A stretch of DNA of 64,000 bases, taken from the NCBI GenBank assembly GCA_964017125.1, contig OZ024903.1, forward strand, positions 78,489,028 to 78,553,027, written 5' to 3'. Under the pieces are notes generated by a model. That model saw only the letters and a list, made by a program, of their open reading frames with translations, ran no database searches and was not told where the DNA came from. Every line of letters begins with the position of its first letter. Position 1 is the first letter of the stretch. Source of the stretch: Flabesymbios commensalis. Lineage: Eukaryota; Annelida; Polychaeta; Terebellida; Flabelligeridae. Below, piece after piece: positions 27,401 through 40,600 of the stretch. The position numbers and the translations under genes are program-made.

Positions 27401-30400
27401 GCTGGCCCAACATAAAGCCAGCATTTGTTAAACTATTGTGTATGCTGGGTGGCAGGTGATTAGTTACCTGCTATCAAACACTGTTAGCCAAGGCATATAG
27501 TCGGGCATGTAGTGGAGTTTTAAAAACTGGGGTTTTTTCAAAGTAGACTGGTCAACAACATAATCTATAGATCTACTCGTGACTGCATTTGGGGCGACAT
27601 CTAATATGAAAGCAACCCCTAATTTTGGCTTTTTAATTAATGTAACACCCTGAAAACTCCCCCTCAAAAAATTACAAGGGGGGAAAGTCCCCCCTTTGAG
27701 TGAAAAATCTCCCCTAGTAATATTTCCAGGGAGGACGCCAGACCCCGTCCTGAACCCAACAATAAGGGAATTTGGAGAGAACCACCCCATAAAATTTGCA
27801 TTCAACGGTTAATAAGATACCATGCCCACAAGCATTTTGGGCTGCCATCTTGGAAAATGGCCACTCATGGTGTGGTGCCTCCAAATGATATATTGGAAAA
27901 ATTGCCCAGGCATAGGTCATGTCCGTAAAAAATAAACAAAATTTATCAGTTAACTTCTTAGTGAGAGCTAGATTTCTCATGCTCCCGCAGCGGCAGAAAC
28001 GGAATAATTCTAAACACTATAAGCATCACTTTTTTTTCAGCCATTATTGAACTTGTCTGAGAACTGGTTATTATCAACACGCAGAACAAATTTGAGCAGG
28101 ATATATTCATAACCTTATTTCACCCACAAGGTAAAATTAACAATGTGAAATGTGGAAAATCTCAATAAATCAGCCATGTTGAGTTTTTTCAGCCATTATT
28201 GAACTTGTCCAAGAACTGGTTTTTATCAATATGCAGTACAAATTGGAGAAAAGAGATAGATTTGAGAAGTTATCGTGACCACAACGACGTAGAATAAATC
28301 AGTCATTTTTTTTAGCCAATTAATCAATCAATCAAACTTCCATAGTGCCTAAAATCCTCAGCGGACTGAGCTCAGAGGCACACAAATCCTTAACATGACA
28401 AGGTGTCATACTCCGGGCCAAAGCAGGTTTGTCAACAGGGAGCTGGACCACTGAGGAGCTAGGTTGAGAAAGCCTAGTCAAATAGGTGAGATAAAGTAAT
28501 TCCCGGAATTTTAAAATTGTTTAGGCATTATGTATGGGCACAAGCAGAGAGTTTCATAAGGCTGTGCCGACTGTGGAGAAACCTCTCGTCCCAGTCTTAG
28601 ATTTTATCCAGAGAACAACATTGAATTTGTCCGAGGACTGGTTATTATCAACATGCAGAACAAATTTGAGAAGGATACATGAAAAACTTTTGGCAGTTAT
28701 TGTGCGCACAAGGAAATGTAAACGAAGACAATGCCAAACATCAATTGTAATAGCCTACTTTTTTAATATAAAAGGAGGGTGAAATGAAAATACGCACCTC
28801 CTAATCAGAAAGCAGGCGACAGATTCATTGTTTTCATCTATCGCTCTGTGAAGCAGGGTGTGCTCACAATCATCAGGGCCTTTCCCCCACATATCTGTGT
28901 TACAGCCATGGTGAACCTAATAAAAAAACACATAACTAATAGACAACATCTAGTGCCTATTGATTTTCCAGTCAAGCACCCATGTTACATGAATGCAACA
29001 CATGGCATATTTTGTGAAGATACGAAGACAAAAATGGTAACTTCAATCAAAGTAAGAAAAAAGTACCGTAATTACCATACGATATCGCGCTACTTTTTTT
29101 TTTTTGAGCTCCTGCGCGATATAGAACAGATGCTCTATATATGCTTCTTGATCACTCAGACGAGAGCACTGAGCTGTGGAAGGTCAGTAGTTTTGTCGTC
29201 GCGTTGGCGCCGTCATGACCTATGTCGTGAGTGTAGCCTTGTTGACACATGAATGAACACGGCTCATTAGGCAAGGTATAGTACAAACGGATTAGTTATG
29301 TCATTTCAGTTGTCACTGTTACTCTCTGTCAGAAGGATTAATTGCTAAATAAACTGACACGCTGACATTGTACAATACATCATTATAAACACGTTGGGGA
29401 TTTTCCAGAGGCCGATAGTATGTCATGATGATTGATAAATATCTAGGCCTACGTGTTAGCGTGTAATATAACTGCACATCCATGCATGCCTAAGTACATA
29501 CCAAGCAAACACAAGACATTGACCCAATGTTGTTTTAATGTAGGGTCATCATCTTGGACGTCGGCCCAACAATAAAACAACATTAGGACAATGCCTCGTG
29601 TTTGCTAAGTACGCATACACCACACGGGACGATACCACATGCTTTACTGGCGCGTGATAGACGGGAGTCTAGACGACATTCTGGGGCTTGCAGTTTTCGA
29701 AATTTCGCCCCCTTTTTATACCGGTATTAACGTAGGTCTACTGTATCCATATCTCGCCGACTCCTTTCCATCAACGTTCATTGTATATATCGTCGTACTC
29801 ACATAAAAACATTCGAAGATGATATGCATTATTTGCAGGTTAACCACAGCCCGTGGCTGTAAAATGTCACACCTTCAATGCAGCAATCACCTGATTACCG
29901 TCCAGCGGGGGTATGTGTACTGGCTACTAGTACTAGCTAGTTCTCACGTGGCCGAATGACGATCACTGACGTACAGAAACGTGCGTAGGCCTATATTTGT
30001 GTTAATTACGTGACTCAATTGAACTGCAACACGTTTAACTAAACATGAAAGAATTATTATTTATTATTATTATATATTATGATAATACTAAACAAGATCT
30101 AATATTGGCCTACACAGATCAATCTTACTAACACACCATTAGCATTGGCGACTGCCGAGTCACTGCGATATTTTGAATTGCGCGGTAAATAATGAGTGCG
30201 TGGTGTGTAAGGCTCAAGCTCTAAGAAAGGCCTATTTTGACCTTTTGCGCGGTATAGACCAGTGCGTGATATCATCCAGCAAGTACGATAACTTTCCTTC
30301 ACATTGAGGTGGCAGTTGCAGCCTCACACTGAGCGGATTCTGTCCGATAAAAATTTGGCTGAATTATGCATACTGATAACATGCTATACAGACACTGTAC

Positions 30401-33400
30401 AGATAGCTTGCATTGGACAGTTTTTCATCTCACAGAATCCACTTTGTGTGAGGCTGGCTTAAGCAGCTGGGTGCTTACAGGTTAGAAAAAATATAATTTG
30501 CTTTGAAGCAACATGGTACTTTCAGTTAAATTTACCCAAAACAATGTTATATTAAGCACGTTGAGAATGCAGCAGCACACAAAATGTCATGTACCAACCA
30601 AAATAGAGGCGATGTTTTCCTGACCAGTGTCAAGTGCTTCCCACAAAGCAGAGTTGTTCTGAGCATCAAGTATGTTCATATTGGCTCCTCTTTGGCATAA
30701 CATGTCAACTACAGAAGGCAAGTGGCTCTTAATGGACAGCTCCAAACAGCTTTGGCCTTCTCTTGTCCTGTTGTAAACAAGTCGAATGGCAAATGTGAAA
30801 GACGCCTACCACAATTAGAAGTTGAATATCAATACAGTAGGGATGGGGATATATATATTAATGAAGTATTATTGTCATCATTTGGAATAATGTGAATAAG
30901 CATATTATCTAACTAAGCCACTGTATCACTCTTAAGAAATAGGGTAATGATCAGAGAATCAGAGAAAGCTTAGTGAAGATTGGATGATTATTGGCGACAC
31001 TGTGTTAGCCAGCAACTTGTGCACCAGTTATTTGGATGGTATTAAGTCAAAATAAAGGGAAAAAATTACATTATAAAGGAGGAAATGCTTGGGCAGTTGT
31101 GTAAAAATTAAAAAAAAGATGCAAAGTTGTGTAATCCTAGCTAAGACGGTGATTGACGATTGCAGAGAATTTACATCAAAATGGTCAACAACAACAGTAG
31201 GTCATCTCATATCCCAAAATCTGTGAAGAATTGGTAGACTAGATGCATTTTGTATGATTGAGGCCCTAATGACCTTAATCAGCTCATAAGTTCATTAGGG
31301 CTTAAAATTTCTCAAATCTGTGACCAAATTCTCTGAAGCATCCAGAGATCTATCAAGCAAAACCATCAGTTGATCCATCATGTGCTGACATGGGTCGCCT
31401 GTTTATTTTCAACCATTTTTCCCAATCAATGAATTTATTTTTGAGGTTCTGTGTTCGCGTGGTAGAAAAACGTTATGAATCCCGAAAATCACCCCCCACA
31501 AATAGTAACTTCCACACAGTAGACTGGAATTCACAGGGTTCTCACAGAGATCTGGTGATGAAATTCCATGACATATCATGACATTTTTAAAAATTCCATG
31601 ATTTCTTAACCAAATTTAAAAATGTACTGTGCAGCCTCCACAACACAGCAGCCTGATCTATACCCACTTTATAAAGGAGACTGCTAGCCAGCGGGGGTCG
31701 GAGAGTTTCTTACTTTTACATGTAAATTATTTTACAAGTGGACTGTCAGTGTCATTGTGTGTCAAAAGTGTACGTAAACACATTTTTCTCAAAGGAAAAG
31801 AGATATTTGTGAAAACTCAAAATTCCATGACTTTTTGTTACATTTTCAATTTCCATGACTGTTCCAGGCCTTGATTTTATTTTTTCATTTTTCATGGTTT
31901 CCATTATTTTCCATCAACCATGACCGTCGGAACCCTGATTCAGGTTCAATATTGCTTACCTAAATTGTCAACAACACAACTTTTCTTTCTCTAAAACATG
32001 ACAAACTGTTGTTAAAAGCAGATTTTTATCGAGAGGTCGGTTATACATTAGATCTATGTCACGGCATAACCCAAGTTATTCAAAATGGCGGTATCATGAC
32101 CACGGTAACCCGGGATCAGTTTTAAAATCCTTGAAAATGCATTTTGAATGACAATGTTACAAATGGAAATAAAAATTTCACAAACATGTGTAGAAGCCTC
32201 ATCAAGCATCCTTAGATCTATCAAACGAAACAAAGAAATCGAAATCCATCAAGAATTGACAGAGGAGATGCATTTTATGTAAATTGTAGACTGACAGACA
32301 CATCATGATGGCACAATGTCATCTGTGCCTGAAAGGCAAGAGATCATTTAACCTAAAAGGCAAGAGATCACTTAATAACAGCTTTGGTTAATTGTCACAA
32401 CACATATTATTATTAAATATGTTTTATCTAATGCTTGAACTACTATTCTTCCACAAAAGATCTAGCCCATCGCAAAGATACACATATATATTTAAGATTG
32501 TAGATAATTATACAGTATAAATTGACTTTGACAGTTACTGTTATGGCCGGCCACTTGTCTTGGATGTTACATTTTTCATGGCATGTAAAATTTTCTAGTT
32601 CAAGTTCAAGGTTCCAGTTATTAGAAATTGAAATCAATGGCAATTGATTAAAGCAAGGATGTGGTACTTACGTAATATTGCTATCGGCTTGATGCTTCAG
32701 CAGAAAGAGAGCGCTTGCAGTGTCACCCTTCATGATGGCTTGGTGTAACATTGCATAACCATCGCTGTTTAGGCTGTTAATGTTAGCCCCGCCAGAGAGT
32801 AGTTGTATAGCTATGTCATGGAAGCCTTGCCACAAGGCCAGAGCCAGCACTGTCTGGTCCTGAGAATCTTTTAATGTGAAGTTAGGAATGATCTGCAGAC
32901 TGTCTCCACTCTGTGTGACCTCAACTGAAACACGCAAACATAGAAAAACTGTGATGTCTGTAGGCCTACATAATACACCACACACCCATCAATGTGTGTA
33001 TTTTAAACTTTAAGCCTACAAGGTGGTAGATAAACACCTCTCATCTTAACCCTGTCCTGCTAATAGTAATAACCCTTTAAACGCGGCCCCCGAGTATACT
33101 CGGGGTCAAAAGATGTCCCCCTGTCGCGGCCCCCAATTATAATCGGGTGCAGAGTGTGTTTTTTTAAGTATTTTTGTCTGTAAAATAAATGTGGCATGGT
33201 ATTCAGGGGGGTAGCCTTGTTTTTGCTGATAAAAGTTTGTTTCTATTTTGATTGTTCATGCATAGCACCCCATAATAATACCTTGGCTGATGTAGAGCTG
33301 TCATTCTTAAAGGATTCTTTGGGAACGAAAAATTTAAAATGTCCGCAATAAAAACAATAAAATTATCATAACTTTCTCAATAATTGACATAGAGACTTGA

Positions 33401-34613
33401 TTTTTTCCCCAAACCATATATTTTTGTTATTAAAGTATACAATAAAACAAACCATACCTTCCTTTTGCATCATGATCATGCTAAACCTTTACACTGCTAT
33501 GGGCGAATAATAAACCAAGTGCAGCTTTGCCGAGTTAATTTTTTTTTTCTTTGAATTTTTTTTTTTTTCATCAGATGTTTTTTATTGAAGAAAAAACATG
33601 CCAGATATTACTTAGTGGGAAACCACACATGCTGCAAATATTATACAGCAGGGTTGAAATGCTATAATAATACTTAGATGGCGGAAATGACAGCAGTGCG
33701 GATTGCATGGTTGCACACCTACTGGTAATCATTACACAATTACCTAATCATTACGCATTTAGTACACATCACCCATTAACTGATAAACTTGAAATTTCAA
33801 ATGACCTTGACATAACCTTCACCTTTATTTGGGTGGCATCCATCAGTAAAGCGCAACCTCAACCCATGTCAACCTCCATACCCAATTATTACGTATCAAT
33901 CTTTTGCGATGGAAGCTCAAGCTGATGTTACACACTGCTGCTCGATTGAGACTTGAAGAATGGGGGTGTAATAAGGGCAAACATGGGGGCATTGCCCTTC
34001 CCAATATCAGCACTGCCCTAGATTTCCTAAAAAAAATGTGTGGTGAGATGATACCCGACCAAGTATGTGTCACCATCAATCCTTTCTAATGGATGACTGC
34101 ACCACTAAGCAGCTTGAAATTGATAACAAGAACCCTGCGGTTCTGAACACATTATTGAGAGTATTTTTTTGCATTAGACCGAAGTTGATATTTATATTAA
34201 AGGGACTGGCTCAGACTAAAATCATCAAATTCCCATATTTCTTATTTTTTACATGATTGTCCAAAATAAGAAATCAGGAATTTTGTCTCTATATCCAGCC
34301 TAACTGGTAAATCCACAGCACAAAAATTAAAAAACTTTTGCAGTTCTTGTCTATGGACATGTTTACATCATAGGCCATGTAAAATTGTAATCAAAACAAA
34401 TATATTTTCCAATAAGTGTTTTAGATTTAAAAAAAAACTTGCTAAAAATAATTGGATGCCCAAGAGCGGGATATTTTCTTTGTTACTTCACATGATAACA
34501 GTAAATTAATATACTGTGCAAGCACTCCGAACACCCCGTGGCCAATGGTAGAGCCTCAAAATGGTCACAAATTTAACACGACTGCTGGCAATACTCACAG
34601 ACCACAAAAACGC

Positions 34614-34645
<32 letters not shown>

Positions 34646-37600
34646 GACTTTATTTACCGAGGGTACAGGTATATACAACAACGTACAAAATCAATAAAAA
34701 TAATTAAAAACATACATGCATGTATGTACCAACCCACTGAGCATAGCTCATCCGCCGTGGGGCCCTCATACATAAACATTAAAAACATACATTGATATAT
34801 ACATCTATTTAAATAATATAATGATATCTAGATAACTCGTATCATTCATTTACTTAAATAATATAAAACAGTGATAATAGCATATATTTAAATTCGTGTA
34901 CATGGTAAATCTGACAATATATCTGTGAGCAACATATAATTTTACAAACATCTACATGAGAAGTGATCATTTGAAGTAAAACAATTTACATGATTGAAGT
35001 GTATATATTGAAATAATTGACAAAAATAATATAAACATGGACATTTTTTTTTTATAATTTTTTTTTTTATATATATTTAGGTATGTTTATATAACTCATA
35101 ATAGTACTTAACCTCATAATATTACTTGACTTATAAAATAATATCTAGTATTGAAATATATATATATATATATATATACAGTATATACATTGTAAAAAAT
35201 GACAACTACAAACACACATTCATAAATTACATTTGGGAGTACAATTAAAACACAATTGCATACAACATATATTTTCTTTCAAACACAATTAATACAAATC
35301 TGTTATATATATATTCTAACTATTTTTATTTCCGTTTTTGTATTCGCGTACGAATTCTTTTAATGTTGTTGCTTTGCGTGCTTTGTCAGATAGAGAATTC
35401 CATATTTTTGGACCATTAAACCTAAGGCTTTTGTGATGAGCTGCTGATACATGGAGCTTATTGCTTGTCTTTGATCTTAAAGAATGATTTGTGTTTGTGC
35501 ATGTTGCTTTAATAAAATTAGATATATAATCGGGGGTAAGGTTGTTTAGAGCTTTAATTACCATTGTGGCCTGTTTTTCCTGAACAATTTTATCAAAAGT
35601 TTCCCATTCAAGTTGATCGAATAGAGGACTAGATGGGGAATACTTATCTGCATCCAGAATAAGGCGCACTGCTTGTTTTTGCAATTTTATTATTGAATAT
35701 ATGTCGGTTTTGTTGCATTGTCCCCATATAGTGCAGCAATATTGTAGGTGTGGTTTTATATAGTAGTTATAATACAAAATATGCGTCTGTGTAGGTAAAT
35801 AATGTCTCATTTTCCTGAAAATAGACAGCTTGAAAGCAATTGTTTGTTTAACTTTTTTTACTTGACTATGCCACGTTAAGTTATTATCGATAACCACACC
35901 TAGGAGTTTTTCTTGTTTGGTATTTTTTATTTGTGTGCCGTTAATATTTATGTTGATGTCTATTTCATTTTCAGCTCAACGTGATTCTTTTGCTTTTGAT
36001 TGAATTAACATGGCTTTGGTTTTTTCAAAGCTTAAAGCCATGCCATTTTCATTGCACCAGTTGTTCGTACTTACTGCCTTATTAGATAAATGTTCCTTGA
36101 CAAATTGTATTTCTTTGCCACGGACAGTGATTGTTGGATTATCTGCAAATAATGATGTTTTACCAGGAGCATTTTCTAATGGAAGGTCGTTAATATAAAT
36201 TGAGAAAAGTAAGGGACCCAATATAGAGCCTTGTGGAACGCCATGTGTGTTGCATATTTTGCTTGAATATGTCGCATTAATTTTAACAGACTGTTTTCTA
36301 TCAGAGAAGTAGGATTGGAACCAAAAAAGGGATTGTTCACCAAGTTGATATAATTTTAGTTTTGTGGGGCCGTACCTTGAGACAAATGAGATGGGAGGGA
36401 GATGTTGACCAATCAATGTTTGAGCACGCCTGTCGATCAAACCTGTCAATATGATTATTTTATGAGCTTTAAAAATCGCGTATCAAATATTATAACACAA
36501 ATATGATGGTTTTTTTTAATAAATCGAGTGATCAGATATTATGGACGCAAAAATAAGCTGAACATCACAAACAACAAACCTTCTGTAAGAAAGCTTTTCA
36601 CTATGCTCGTAAACTCAACCCAATTCACAAGACCAATACTTAATATATAGGCATACGTGGCTTATAAGCTCTCATTTCTACTAGGGCTAATTTTGAAAAT
36701 TTTCTGTCCATATCTGAGATATGCGATCGGTCTCTCAGTGATCTGATTCACTGTCATGGCTCGATTTCTTCACTGCTTATCGCGGACTGTCATAGTGACA
36801 ATCGCCGAAATAATATGACTTTCATTTGCTACGCTGTTATTCAATACTCACAATAAAGTGATTTTGTGAGTGTTGGGTGAGAATTGCAATGTGGGATTTG
36901 ATTTGGCGAGACCGGCAATCGGCGATAAATGAAATCAGGCGATAAATGAAATCAGATCAATCAAGTTAAATCAAAGAACAACGCAGCTGACAATTGGACA
37001 CTTTTTTCAAAACCACTGATCTTGATTATTATATATAGACATGAACGTTAAAATAATGACATAATGACATAAACAGTTAATCACTGTTAATAGCATGATG
37101 TTTTGGTTGAGGCCATGTGTTTGTTTAATTTTATATATGGCCCCGCCTACAGGCATCTGGGACGTCAGTCCAGCCTTCAACCAACACATCATATGCCTAC
37201 ACAAGATATGCATCACTTTGACAGTTTACTGAGAATATTATTATATAAACTATGTTACACCCTACATATCCCAATAAGCACACATCACAGGCATTCATCA
37301 TGTTCATTGCCCAAGCAGTGGCATCGTCGAAGATTCTGACACACTGGGCCTATGTCACATATGCCTACTTATCCCGGCAAACACAGGACGTTGAGCCCCG
37401 CTTTAATGTTGGGCTAGTGTTACAGACAATGGGACAACATTAAATTAACATTAAGTCAACGTCCTTGTTTGCGGGGTTAGACAGCAACACGCTGACAAAC
37501 CATTGTCCCGCTAGATACTGACCACGTGCGGCTGATGACGACGCATGCGCTAGACATGCCACACACAGCCGCGGCGATAATGCAGTAACTTAGTGAGCTG

Positions 37601-40600
37601 TGACTTTTTGAAACGCCGCATCAACAGTGATTTTACGGAAGCATCACGGCTCGTGATCACTGCATTTATAAAAGTGTCCGTTGGCTGTTGCGTCTGTTAC
37701 GCTGATCAAACTTTAAAACAACAATTGGCTAAACTACACCAGTCGGTGTAAAAGCAGCTAGATCTAATCATTTCATTTTAATCCAGACCCCCGAGCAGAA
37801 ACTCAGGTCAAACTGCCATCAAATTTCGGCAAACAGCAGTGAACATAGCCTACCTTCGTAAAGCAGTTGCCACTGTTTGGCTTTGGATGGCACCATAGGT
37901 GAACACTAAGCGTCGTGGCGTTCAGTTGACTAATCAGTCAGCCCTCGTAGTTTGTAACAGCGTGTATCGTGATCGTCAAAGATGATGGGAATATAGATTC
38001 GCAAAAACATTCACTAAACACTTATTTGTGCAGCAAAAATAGCACAAAATATTCGCAATTTGCGAATTTTGCGAGCGCCTGCGGGTTCCCTGTAAATTAT
38101 ATAACTATGAACATTAAAATAATGACAATTATATTTAATATTTCACCATATTTTGTCCTTGTTTTTCCATGTCAAATAGTCGCAATGAAAAAATTACCTC
38201 ATTTATATAACAGGCATTGCTATGTTTCTGTATTTATAACCGCGTGCATTGATTCACAATAACCACTGGGCCAACACTAGCCCAGCATTGGGTCAATGAG
38301 TTGTGCTTGCCGGGTGATAGCTGATCACAGGCATACCACATCTGGCTTTCCGTCTCTGTACAGTTGGTTCAATCCTGATTTCAAAATTGATCATTTTCTC
38401 AATATTGGCGCTAAGGAAGTCTGTAATATGTCAATCTTGAATTTAAATAGATTTAGTTCACAGTCAGAAGTGAGAAGGTGGTGAGTCCTCGCGCATTACA
38501 CAATCACAGTTAGCCTGGAGCCGGGTGTGTATCATGTGTATACACTGACATACACAGCCACAATTAACAAACACAGTAGCTGCTCACACTACAAGGAAGA
38601 AGATACTGCCTTTCGAGTTTATAGCAGTATCAGCTCACTCAAGGAAAGAGGGATGGCCCTTCAGTATATGACTGACCCAGATATCTTGCATGAGATTGGT
38701 CGAGATGACTTTCTCGGCCAATGATGTGCTTGAGATCTAGTTCAGCCTCATTGAAATTGCACTGTATCAATGTCACATGTCTGTTGTCTATGTTGAAATA
38801 TCCAGAGATGTGAGTGACCTAGATGTTGTGTGTGTGATTGGTCAGGGAAGGCCATCTTGTCCAATGGTTTGCCTTAGATGTAGATCAACAGCATACGGAA
38901 TTTTTTCACCACAATAGTGGCTATGGCGCTAGATGCTATTAAGACCAAGAGTTAGATTTTCAAAGGCAAGATATGTCATTGCAAAATATTGCATCTATAT
39001 CATAATATATTTCCTTTGGAAAGTCGAACAACTGCTGGCTTTCAAGACTCTCATTGTGGCAATTTCTTAAAATTATGTTGAACTAGGTTGCTCCCAAGGT
39101 AGGCAATGTTCTCAGTAAAATCTATGGGCTATCTACAGGGTATAAACTGATGGCTCAACCCACAGCTCAAAAATTGGCAACCACTAAAATCCAAATAACT
39201 CAGAAAAACAGATATTTATGCTTATTCAGAAACAACATTTGGTGGGTCTACTATAGGCTGTGTGATGACCGAAAACTGGATCTATGGGTGTTGTCGTTTT
39301 TGAGAAGATGTGAGTGATAGTCGTTCGGGAAACAGGGGAAATGGCCACAAAAAAACAGTGCCCAGAATCCGTTTTGTGAACCATATTAAAACATTATTGA
39401 AATGTGTTGCAATAATGTAAAAAGTGGGTATTTTCAATATATTTTGCGACTTTGACCTTGATGTGACCTTGACATGACCTTGGTATCATCCACCAGTAAA
39501 GCACAACTCCTTCTCATGTTATTATTTGGGCATAAGCTAAGATCCTGAAATCTGACATTACAAAATATTCTGACTTTTTCTCAACCCCCCTCCCCAGGAA
39601 TTCAGCGGTGGGGATGCAAGTGTGCACAGGAGCTCAGCGTTAAAAAGGTTGAAGCATCTACTAATTAATAGTAGATGCTTAGATAGTGATATACGCTCAG
39701 TTATTGTAGATGACCATAAAAAGACATTTTTTTCTTCACTCAGAAGTAAGAATGACAATTAGAGACAAACAATTTAGCAGTATAAGTGTTAATCAAATAA
39801 TTCAATTTCAAAGATGTTCATAAATTAAAAATATTTTTCATCATGTAAAACTGGAAATTGCAATAGTGAATGAAAATACAAATGGGCAACACAGCCGTGT
39901 TAATGGTTGATGAAAAATACAAATGGAAATAGTACATTGTACAGTAGATCCTGTCATCAATGACCTTTTGTCACCAAAAACTTGTTTTTTTTGCACGGAA
40001 CATTTTTCTATAGTTTTAAACGACCTGTGATCAATGACTTTCTGTCTAACGCGACTTGTGACATCAAATATGTGGCAGAAGGTCATTATTTTACTTGTGT
40101 TAAATGACCTTAACTTTATTTTTCGTCATACGACCCTGTGTACATTGATGAACAAACCACTACATGTCAAATCTGACTGTGTGGATATCATGGTTAACAG
40201 AGAGGTATAACACCGGACAGTGCGAGATCGCAGCTGTTGTCGCAATAGGCCTATCTACCTCAGACCGTCGCTGTTACTGCAGAGCAATAACACAGCACGG
40301 CTATCACTCCGAAGTGCCGGTAGGAAATCATCCAACCCTTCATGTCCAATTGCCAACTGAAGATATGCCCTACGAATCAATTTAATGCTCAAATTAGTCG
40401 GAAAGTACCGTATTTGCTGGATTATAAGTCGCACTGGAGTATAAGTCGCACTAGGCTCAAGATTAGTCTCAAAACATAGATAGGTCGCACCGGAAAATAC
40501 GGTATATAAAATTGTTTATTTTGCTTAGCACTAATTGAACATGTTTTACAATACAATAGTATCAAATTGTTCAGGGAATGTAATAAGAAGATACGCCATG

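Noticed and set aside
38527-38724. 65-residue plus-strand ORF as a small gene
   Set aside because: No homology, no splice context, within repeat-rich intron.
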